Source of the DNA: Planctomycetota bacterium
Lineage (GTDB): Bacteria; Planctomycetota; Phycisphaerae; Phycisphaerales; SM1A02
Direction of reading: 5' to 3'
Assembly: GCA_902521645.1 (NCBI GenBank)
Contig: CABYSN010000012.1
Location: forward strand, 1 to 32,671
DNA length: 32,671 nucleotides
The notes beneath the pieces are model-generated. The model saw nothing but the letters and a program-made list of their open reading frames with translations, did not search any database and was not told the origin of the DNA. Made by a program: the position numbers and the translations under genes. This document shows positions 25,441-32,671 of the stretch, in pieces; the stretch's first letter is position 1, and the number at the start of each line of letters is the position of its first letter.

Positions 25441-26883
25441 TCAGGCGAACCGTCTGGCTCCGCCTCTTGGGAGGAGAAAAAGACCGATGAGGACGAACGC
25501 CCAGATCAGGCCGATGGTACCTGACCAGACAAGGCGCTCGACACCCACTGGTGAAAACATGACTTCGACGAGATAGAGAAGACCACAAAGCGATGAGCCG
25601 ATGACGATGCAGGGAAGAGACTTCCGAAGCAAGGCAAGGAACGTCGATCCGACCACGCCAAGTGCACCGGTCACTCCGATCGACAGAGCTGCCATCAAAC
25701 CGAGTGCGAGCGCCCATCCGACGCCTTCGGCACCGTAATTGATGGCGAGTGAGATCCCGAATCCGTAGACCACCAGCAGGCGGACGAGCTGCATCATGCG
25801 ATCCATTTCAGGTCGCCCCACACCCCAGAAAAGGGGACCGGTGATCGCGAGCATGCCGCTGAGAAATCCGACCAGTGCGAGGACCGGGACCAATGGACGT
25901 TCGGTCACGTAGGTCGCTCCCCAGACCAATTGAGGAAGCGAATCCCCGGACCAGGCGACCAGAATCGCAAGCGGCAGGGTGACGATGCAGATCACCGACC
26001 AGGCTTGCAGCCAGACCCGACGCAGCTTCTGCCTGTCGGCCTGAAGAGTGCTGTAGGTTGGGATGAGCACCGAACCGATGACGGACAATGAGAGAAAGAC
26101 GGGTAGTTCGGCGAGCCGGTAGGTCAGTGAGAACACGCCCAGTGATTCCATCGAATCGAGACGCCCGATCAGAATGGCGGGCGCCTGACCGACGGCCATG
26201 ATGAGAATTGGAATCCCGAACGCACCAAGGGCGTATCGACGAAAATCCCCGAAGATGGAAAAGTCGGGCGAGCGGAAGGGATTCATTGGAGCAATCAACC
26301 ATGAGCCCACCAGGGATGCGGATGTGAATGCGATCTTTCCGTACACGAGAGCCCACACCGAAGGTGATTGAAAGGCGATCACCAATGCAACCGATGATCC
26401 GAAGACGGCTGCGATGAGACCGTTCAGGGCGACGGGTTTGAATTTGAGATCCTTCTCGAGGACATGCAGTCTCGGACTCATGAAACCGGCGATCAACGGC
26501 TGGATGGACATGACCAGGAGCAGAGAACGGATTCCGGGGCGATCGAAGAAGTCGGCGACAAGAGGTGCGAAGGAAAAAAGCAAGGCACAGAGAAGAATGC
26601 CACGAGCGGCGTTGAGGAGAAAGATCGTGCGCAGGACCCCGGTCTCACGACCTCTTTCATTGTGAATGACGAATGGTCCGCTTGAGAGAAACGTGAAGGT
26701 CTCGACAGCCGCGATCGGTGCCAGGACGGCTGCGAAGAGCCCGAAATCACCTGCCGTGAGAATGCGCGCAAGAATGATGTTCACAGTGAAACGCAGGACT
26801 CGCTCCCCGATTCGTCCGGAGCCCTGCCATGCGAATCCAGCGATCACGCGTTGCATGAATGATCTCATTTCGAGCTCGCTCAT
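25441..26883 (-). CDS. Oligosaccharide flippase (Wzx/MOP family)
   Basis: 480 aa multi-span; FAWQGSGRIGERVLRFTVNIILARILTAGDFGLFAAVLAPIAAVE is the typical polysaccharide-biosynthesis flippase N-terminus. Confidence 0.88.
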   Translation of the reverse strand: MSELEMRSFMQRVIAGFAWQGSGRIGERVLRFTVNIILARILTAGDFGLFAAVLAPIAAVETFTFLSSGPFVIHNERGRETGVLRTIFLLNAARGILLCALLFSFAPLVADFFDRPGIRSLLLVMSIQPLIAGFMSPRLHVLEKDLKFKPVALNGLIAAVFGSSVALVIAFQSPSVWALVYGKIAFTSASLVGSWLIAPMNPFRSPDFSIFGDFRRYALGAFGIPILIMAVGQAPAILIGRLDSMESLGVFSLTYRLAELPVFLSLSVIGSVLIPTYSTLQADRQKLRRVWLQAWSVICIVTLPLAILVAWSGDSLPQLVWGATYVTERPLVPVLALVGFLSGMLAITGPLFWGVGRPEMDRMMQLVRLLVVYGFGISLAINYGAEGVGWALALGLMAALSIGVTGALGVVGSTFLALLRKSLPCIVIGSSLCGLLYLVEVMFSPVGVERLVWSGTIGLIWAFVLIGLFLLPRGGARRFA

Positions 26884-28229
26884 CGTCTCGAGTCCGTTCC
26901 GTCATCGTCCTTCTTGATCAGATTCTTCATGAACTCGGAGAGTCGGATCGCCAGGTCGCGTCGTCGGTACGGCGCCATGACCGAGCGCCTCTCCTCGATG
27001 AGATCACGTTGCCCGGCGGCCGACTGAAAATCGGCAAGTTCTCGGATCGAACGCGCGATCGAACGCGCGCAACATGGGTCGCAGGCGAAGACGCCCGGAC
27101 ATGATGTGACGAGATCGAGTCCGCTTCCCGGATGGAGGGCCGCGATGATCGGGCGACCGGAAGCGAGATACTCATAGGTCTTTCCAGGCGTGATGGGATC
27201 GCGGATTCCATCACGGAGTTTCGCCCCCGGAAGGAACAGTCCGTCCGCATGAACCATCAATTCAAGCATCCGATCATGATCGACGTATCCGTGGAGAGTG
27301 GTCTGGGATGCGAAGCCACCGCTGTGAACGCATGCATGAAGACCGGCATCGTCATCACCGAGGAAGTCGAAGCGGAGTCGGGACGCAAGCTGGGGGTGAT
27401 CCTCGCGCAGAATGCAAGCCGCTTCGAAGAGGTGGTGCGGAGTGCGCCCTGTTCGATCGATGCTTCCACGGGAGGCGCGCCGAAACGCACCGATTCGTGC
27501 TCGAAGCCCCGAGGGTCTCTGCAGAGACTCGCAATGGAACGTTCCCGCATGCATGATCCGAAGGACGTTTTCAGAGGACGCCGTGGACTTGGCCATGTCC
27601 TCTGGTTCATACCCGTTTTCAACGGTGATCATCTTCGACACGAGATGCTCGCCGAATGTCTCGAGGCACTGGGTAGTGGCTTCCTCGGTGTTCATCACGA
27701 TGCCATCGGCCCGGTCGAGCATCCGATGCATCAAGCGATGTTGTGTTCGACGAATTGCAATCGAAGAGTATGTCGCCCAGTAATCGAGGATCCAGGGGTC
27801 TCTCAGATCGACGACCACCTTCGTCCGTGACTCTTCCGGCATCATCATGAGAAGCTCGGAGAGGATGAAGGGACTCATCGTGAGGAGCAGGACGTCCGGA
27901 GAGCTTCGCGAGACTTCCTCGAGAACCTCACGACAGAAGGGGCCGATCTCGGACTTGATCGATCGCTCTCCGGGGAATGACGACTCGAGGAAAGGACCTT
28001 GCTCGGTGACGCGAATCACCTCGGCCGATTGGTGTCTTTGATTCATCAGAGAGGCGTCGAGATGATTCCAGCGACCACGAGCGATCGACTCCGCACGAGC
28101 GATCACGCGGCAATCCCATCCAAGATCCGGAAGATGACGCGAAAAGGAGGCGGGGCGTTGAGAACCCGCCCCTCCATCGGGTGGGAAATACCAGGCAGCG
28201 ATCAGGACGGAAGGTTCGGACATCTCCAA
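26880..28229 (-). CDS. Glycosyltransferase family 4
   Basis: VLIAAWYFPPDGGAGSQRPASFSRHLPDLGWDCRVI (GT4 N-terminus); GLFLPGAKLRDGIRDPITPGKTYEYLASGRPIIAALHPGSGL; ATGA overlap with the downstream flippase gene. Confidence 0.87.
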   Translation of the reverse strand: MEMSEPSVLIAAWYFPPDGGAGSQRPASFSRHLPDLGWDCRVIARAESIARGRWNHLDASLMNQRHQSAEVIRVTEQGPFLESSFPGERSIKSEIGPFCREVLEEVSRSSPDVLLLTMSPFILSELLMMMPEESRTKVVVDLRDPWILDYWATYSSIAIRRTQHRLMHRMLDRADGIVMNTEEATTQCLETFGEHLVSKMITVENGYEPEDMAKSTASSENVLRIMHAGTFHCESLQRPSGLRARIGAFRRASRGSIDRTGRTPHHLFEAACILREDHPQLASRLRFDFLGDDDAGLHACVHSGGFASQTTLHGYVDHDRMLELMVHADGLFLPGAKLRDGIRDPITPGKTYEYLASGRPIIAALHPGSGLDLVTSCPGVFACDPCCARSIARSIRELADFQSAAGQRDLIEERRSVMAPYRRRDLAIRLSEFMKNLIKKDDDGTDSRR

Positions 28230-28395
28230 GTAAATCGGCCAGACCGGGGGGCAATCGTGATCAGACGCGAAAATAACCTTGATATCCGATGGATCTGGGT
28301 GATAGGAAAGGACTCTGGCCGATAGTCAGTAGGCGCACGACCGATTCAAAGAGCCTGTACGAAGGGATCTCTCAATCATCGCTCTCGAAGGAACA

Positions 28396-29178
28396 ATGAT
28401 GATCAACATCACCAGCGTTCTCGCGATCCTCGCAATGAGCATCGGTCTCTGGTTTGGTGCACCCATGTTTGCAAGGAGGATGCAGACCAGAAAGATCGAA
28501 CAGGTCTGCGGGCGCAAGAAGCTGATCGCGTTGACGTTCGATGACGGCCCCGATCCCGAGCTGACTCGCAAGGTCCTTGACATGTTGGACGAGCTCCAGG
28601 TGAAAGCGAGCTTCTTCATGATCGGAGCCAGGGCCTGCGACAACGAAGTGATGGCGAGAGAGGTCGCCAAAATGGGACACCTGGTGGCCGGACACACTCA
28701 GAATCATCTTGATGCATGGCGCGTGGGTCCCCTTCGAGGCATCAAGGATTGCCGGGAGGGCATGAAGGCTCTCAAAGACCGAGAACTCGCGGTTTCCTGG
28801 TTCAGGCCGCCAAAAGGCCACGCCACACTCGGAACAATGCTCAGTTGCCGGCTTCAGGGTTGCAGAATGATCTGGTGGACTCATGATTCAGGAGATACGG
28901 GCCACGGAAGCGGCAAGGTCGGTTTCAACCCACGCCGCGTGCTCGGTAGGTTTCTCTCGCGCGGGCGCACGCTCAACGCACCGACCCTCGGGACAGCTCC
29001 CGAAGATCGAGAAGGGCTGCTTCGTTCTCTGGAGGAACACGGTGGTGTGGTGCTTCTTCATGATGGCGAGAGAAGCCATCGCGAGTACAGGGCCATGACA
29101 TTGGAGTGCACGCGCGAGATCGTCATTCGAGCGCGGGCGAAAGGATTTCGATTCGTCACGCTCGATGATCTGAATTGA
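28396..29178 (+). CDS. Polysaccharide deacetylase (NodB homology domain, CE4)
   Basis: LIALTFDDGPDPELTRKVLDMLDELQVKASFFMIGARA, HLVAGHTQNH, WFRPPKGH, GVVLLHDG: CE4 motifs. Confidence 0.93.
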   Translation: MMINITSVLAILAMSIGLWFGAPMFARRMQTRKIEQVCGRKKLIALTFDDGPDPELTRKVLDMLDELQVKASFFMIGARACDNEVMAREVAKMGHLVAGHTQNHLDAWRVGPLRGIKDCREGMKALKDRELAVSWFRPPKGHATLGTMLSCRLQGCRMIWWTHDSGDTGHGSGKVGFNPRRVLGRFLSRGRTLNAPTLGTAPEDREGLLRSLEEHGGVVLLHDGERSHREYRAMTLECTREIVIRARAKGFRFVTLDDLN

Positions 29179-29238
29179 GCGTAAAAGAAGGCTCCAGACG
29201 CACGACTTGCGTGCAGAAGACATGAACGGATCTCGAAC

Positions 29239-30648
29239 GTGCAGCAACGCGCCCCAAAAGACTTCAAGATTTTCCTGCAGGAGACGTATGGTCAGAACCT
29301 GATCCATCCACTTGCCGGAGTGATCTTCGCCATCAGTCTGATCTGGACGTTCTGCGCACCAAGGCGCTATCTGCTCTGGCCGATCATCATCATCGCCTGT
29401 TTCATTTCACCGGCACAACGCTTTGCGGTTTTTGGACTGGATTTCCATTTCCTGAGGGCTATTTCGCTGTTGATGGTGATCAGAATACTGATCTACAGGG
29501 ACTTGCGTGATGTGAGAATCGGCAAAGCCGACCTTGCCGTGATCGGATTGGTCACAACGGTCATCCTCGCGACACTTCTGCGTGGTGGCATCAATCCGGC
29601 CTTGACCCTTTCGGGAAAGATGATGGAGCCCTTCTGTCTCTATTTTGCGGGAAGAGCTCTTGTTCGCAATCTGGATGACGTGCGAGGGCTTCTTCTGGGC
29701 GTGAGCATCATCGCCATACCGGTTGCCATCGCGTTCACGGTCGAACAGTACACCCGATACAACTTCTTCGCGATTTTCGGCGGTATTCCGGAGATGACGG
29801 CGATGAGAGACGGCAAGCTGCGGTCCCAGGGATCCTTCGTGCATCCCATCACCGCCGGCGTCTTCTGGGCGAGTTTCGCACCGCTCTTCATGGCACAGAT
29901 AATGTCGAAGAAAAACGATCTCTCTTATCTGATGATCGGTTGGATCGGTTTCATCACTGCCGTGATATGCGCACTCATGACCAACAGCAGCACCTCGATC
30001 GCCGGACTCCTGATCGGTATTGCAGGGTGGTGTTTCTTCAAGTTCAGAAGGCACCTGCGAACCTTCTTCTGGATCACACTGGCCGTGATGCTGATCCTCC
30101 ATGTCGCATCCACGAACGGTCTGCACCATGTCATATTCACGAAGATCTCATTCGTCTCCGGATCGACCGGTTACCACAGATACCGGTTGTTCGATGGGTT
30201 CTTCGACAACTTCACGAAATGGTTCGTGATGGGCACGAACAACCGAATGTTCAACCGCTCGTTCATAGACGTCACGAACCAGTACATCACGACCGGACTC
30301 AATGGAGGACTGATCGCTCTGATTCTCCAGATCAGCGTGATCGTGATGGCCTTCAAGGCGATCGGTCGGGCACTCAAGACGTCCGTTCAGAGGCATGACA
30401 CACTTCTGATCTTCGGTCTCGGAGTCGGATTTCTGACTGCAGTCATCTCGTTCACCGCCACGGGGAGCCATGGAGAAGGCAACATCCCACTGTTCCTGTT
30501 TGCAGGCATCATGATCTCGCTGGGCGACCCAGGCATTGGATTGAAGAGCCTGAAAGCCGCCGAAAAGAACAAGGCGGCCATGAATGAAGAAGGGGGCCTG
30601 AATTCAAATTCCGGCAAATCGCCCTTTACCGGCAGAGAACGGGGCTGA
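29239..30648 (+). CDS. O-antigen ligase/polymerase-like integral membrane protein
   Basis: 469 aa multi-span; SQGSFVHPITAGVFWASFAPLF, MTNSSTSIAGLLIGIAGW, YHRYRLFDGFFDNFTKW, TNQYITTGLNGGLIALIL are Wzy-like; GTG start. Confidence 0.75.
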   Translation: MQQRAPKDFKIFLQETYGQNLIHPLAGVIFAISLIWTFCAPRRYLLWPIIIIACFISPAQRFAVFGLDFHFLRAISLLMVIRILIYRDLRDVRIGKADLAVIGLVTTVILATLLRGGINPALTLSGKMMEPFCLYFAGRALVRNLDDVRGLLLGVSIIAIPVAIAFTVEQYTRYNFFAIFGGIPEMTAMRDGKLRSQGSFVHPITAGVFWASFAPLFMAQIMSKKNDLSYLMIGWIGFITAVICALMTNSSTSIAGLLIGIAGWCFFKFRRHLRTFFWITLAVMLILHVASTNGLHHVIFTKISFVSGSTGYHRYRLFDGFFDNFTKWFVMGTNNRMFNRSFIDVTNQYITTGLNGGLIALILQISVIVMAFKAIGRALKTSVQRHDTLLIFGLGVGFLTAVISFTATGSHGEGNIPLFLFAGIMISLGDPGIGLKSLKAAEKNKAAMNEEGGLNSNSGKSPFTGRERG

Positions 30649-30938
30649 TTGTGCACTGTTCGTTCACAGCCTCTCGGTGACACAACTCGAATGCTGGGCA
30701 GACCGATAAAAACGCCATCGATGGGTCCTTTATAAGACTTTTCCCCATCTGCGTTTGTAAGTTTCCATTCACCTAAAAAACCAAAGTTCCATGATCAAAC
30801 CCAGGGAGGTGAAAAGCTATAGTTGCATCTTGCAGGGATTGGTTGACCTGCACTCGTGCTCAGATGTCCAACTTCAGGCTGGGTCACGATTAAGCCGCCC
30901 TGGGAAGAGCCGGCGATCAATTGGACGGGAATGAAGAC

Positions 30939-31727
30939 ATGACGTGCATGAATATCGCTCTCGCAGTGGCAACTGGAATGCTGGCATGCAGTTACGCCGT
31001 GGCAGACACCTCGTCTGACGGAAGTGACATCACCATGACGCTGAACTCCATGCCAAGCTACGAGCTGTCCGCGCTGGGTCTCGACCGAAGAAACTCCTGG
31101 GATCAGGAGGGTGGCGTCAATTTCACGTCCCCATCGATCAAGGCCGGGGAACGTGTCTGGAGCAACCAGTACGGCAGAGAGATGATCACGTACTGCATTC
31201 AGGTGTTTGAGAGCGCCTCGATTGGCGACACCGTGACTTTCACACAAACGACGGATCTCACCACGGTTCCTGAAACACCTCCGGCTCCCGGGCCGATGGT
31301 CGGCTATCAGGTGAATCTGGTGCAGGATCTCTACTCGCGCTTCATCGACGGGAAGACCGGTGAGATCGCCAGTGGCACCAGCCTCGATGGATTCGACTAC
31401 TCGGTCGCATCATCCGCCTTCCAGCTTGTTCTCTGGGAGATCGTCCATGAGAACTTCGACGCTTCGAACGTCGACGAAGCGAGTGAACAGCTCTCCCTCG
31501 GAACTGGTGCATTTCAGGCAAACACCGTCGACGAAGCGGCAATCGCAGCTTCGACGATCATCGATGAACTTGGTGATGACGGTTGGGGTTCCATCGGTGA
31601 AAAGCTCGTCGGTCTCAGAAGCGCCGACAAGCAGGACCAGCTCACAGTGGTCCCCGTCCCCACGCCCGTTCTTCTCGCTGGAATCGGCCTTATCGGTGCC
31701 GGAATCATCCGACGCCGAATGAAGTGA
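30939..31727 (+). CDS. PEP-CTERM sorting-signal protein with thioester-domain-like motifs
   Basis: N-terminal signal peptide (MNIALAVATGMLACSYAVA). C-terminal VPVPTPVLLAGIGLIGAGIIRRRMK fits the PEP-CTERM layout (VPxP - hydrophobic span - basic tail). Internal TYCIQVFE and SAFQLVLWEIVHE. Confidence 0.82.
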   Translation: MTCMNIALAVATGMLACSYAVADTSSDGSDITMTLNSMPSYELSALGLDRRNSWDQEGGVNFTSPSIKAGERVWSNQYGREMITYCIQVFESASIGDTVTFTQTTDLTTVPETPPAPGPMVGYQVNLVQDLYSRFIDGKTGEIASGTSLDGFDYSVASSAFQLVLWEIVHENFDASNVDEASEQLSLGTGAFQANTVDEAAIAASTIIDELGDDGWGSIGEKLVGLRSADKQDQLTVVPVPTPVLLAGIGLIGAGIIRRRMK

Positions 31728-31758
31728 GCCGTTCCTGAGACTCAGGATCAACCACCGA

Positions 31759-31785
31759 AAAACCACCTGAAATTCAGGTGGTTTT
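31759..31785 (+). terminator. Rho-independent-type terminator after the PEP-CTERM gene
   Basis: AAAACCACCTGAA-A-TTCAGGTGGTTTT inverted repeat (13-bp arms as DNA) ending in a T run, 32 bp past the stop codon. Confidence 0.85.
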
Positions 31786-31873
31786 CTCATAAAAAGACCG
31801 CAAAAGCCGATAGTTGATGAGACGTCCGATTGATCGATTCCGGAAGCTTTCATTCCGTTGAGACAGTCAGCCC

Positions 31874-32419
31874 GTGCACGGGATTTGGAGCCTCGATCTC
31901 ATGGCGAGAGTTCGTAAGAAGAAACGCATCCTCGCGGTGAGCTCCGGGGGAGGCCACTGGGTTCAACTGCAACGCCTGAAGGAGAGCTTCGACGGTTGCG
32001 AGGTGAGCTGGGCCACCGTTCGAAAGGGGTACCGGGTTGATCTGGAGGATCAGACGGAGCGATTCTTCATCATTCCCGATGCCACGAGGTGGAACAAGAT
32101 CGGACTGCTGATTCTGCTGGTGCGAGTGATGATCGTGATCCTGCGAGTCCGGCCGCATGTCATCATCACGACCGGAGCGGCGCCAGGTCTGCTCTCCTTG
32201 ATGATTGGCAGAATCCTGGGATGTCGAACCTGTTGGATCGATTCCATCGCCAACATGGAGGAGATGTCGCTCTCGGGGAAGAAGGCGAAACGATGGGCCG
32301 GACTGTGGCTGACGCAGTGGCCGCATCTGAGCACACCTCAGGGACCTGAATTCCACGGATCGGTACTGCAGAATTTCTGCACGAACGAGTCAGCTGTCAC
32401 CGGGAGCCAGAGCGGATGA
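31874..32419 (+). CDS. Alg14/PssD/EpsE-like glycosyltransferase membrane subunit
   Basis: KKRILAVSSGGGHWVQLQRL, PHVIITTGAAPGLLSLMIGRILGCRTCWIDSIANMEEMSLSGK are Alg14-like motifs. Confidence 0.85.
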   Translation: MHGIWSLDLMARVRKKKRILAVSSGGGHWVQLQRLKESFDGCEVSWATVRKGYRVDLEDQTERFFIIPDATRWNKIGLLILLVRVMIVILRVRPHVIITTGAAPGLLSLMIGRILGCRTCWIDSIANMEEMSLSGKKAKRWAGLWLTQWPHLSTPQGPEFHGSVLQNFCTNESAVTGSQSG

Positions 32420-32671
32420 TTCTCGTGACCGTGGGCATGCAGGTTCCCTTCGACAGACTGTGTCGGGCGGTCGACGAATGGGCTGGTCGTCGGAACAGAG
32501 ACGACGTGTTCATCCAGACCGGTGACACCGAATGGGTTCCGAAGCACTCGAAACACACCAGAATGATCCGACCTGATGAGTTTCGCGATCTGATGAAGCA
32601 AGCCGAACTGCTCATCATGCATGTCGGCGTCGGAAGCATCGTCACCGCGAGTGAATACGGCATCCCCATGC
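32416..32671 (+). CDS. Alg13/PssE-like glycosyltransferase catalytic subunit (3' truncated by window end)
   Basis: ATGA overlap with the preceding ORF. Translation MILVTVGMQVPFDRLCRAVDEWAGRRNRDDVFIQTGDTEWVPKHSKHTRMIRPDEFRDLMKQAELLIMHVGVGSIVTASEYGIPM resembles GT28 C-terminal domains (HxGxGS). Confidence 0.88.
   Translation, partial: MILVTVGMQVPFDRLCRAVDEWAGRRNRDDVFIQTGDTEWVPKHSKHTRMIRPDEFRDLMKQAELLIMHVGVGSIVTASEYGIPM

Noticed and set aside
27046-27072. Short tandem repeat-like GATCGAACGCGC twice in a row
   Set aside because: Lies within the GT4 coding sequence (encodes RSIARSI) and is only two copies; not a functional repeat array.
30685-30712. ACCGATAA considered as a sigma28-like -10 upstream of the PEP-CTERM gene
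   Set aside because: The expected -35 TAAA at 15-nt spacing is absent.
1-32671. CRISPR arrays, tRNA/rRNA genes, transposases, phage or defence-system genes
   Set aside because: None recognised by reading both strands; no regularly spaced direct repeats, cloverleaf-like segments or integrase/transposase motifs were found.

Overview
This 32.7 kb window looks like chromosomal DNA from a moderately high-GC bacterium. The gene content suggests Planctomycetota, possibly Phycisphaerae, but that is inference and untested. From left to right: (1) the 3' end of a GDP-mannose 4,6-dehydratase gene, convergent with an O-antigen ligase/polymerase-like gene that has an acidic C-terminal tail; (2) fliS and an unusually long fliD; (3) parB without an adjacent parA, with a perfect 18-bp parS-like palindrome in its promoter region and two identical one-mismatch parS-like sites inside its coding sequence; (4) a minus-strand gene string of LOG-family, YtoQ-family, nitrilase-superfamily and PhoD-like genes, of which the first three overlap; (5) a metallo-beta-lactamase/rhodanese fusion, a GH38 alpha-mannosidase, an unknown 168-aa protein, a SolA-like oxidase, a chagasin-like lipoprotein and a DHA2-type MFS transporter; (6) a polysaccharide locus (about 21.0 kb to the end) with a sulfotransferase, two flippases, an acyltransferase, an asparagine-synthase-like protein lacking the N-terminal Cys, GT4, a polysaccharide deacetylase, a polymerase/ligase, a PEP-CTERM protein with thioester-domain-like motifs, and Alg14/Alg13-like glycosyltransferase subunits. 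No rRNA, tRNA, CRISPR array, transposase or integrase was recognised. The leads most worth following are the parS-like cluster in and before parB, the LOG-YtoQ-nitrilase(-PhoD) gene string, and the PEP-CTERM/thioester candidate. All family calls come from reading motifs by eye, with no database search.
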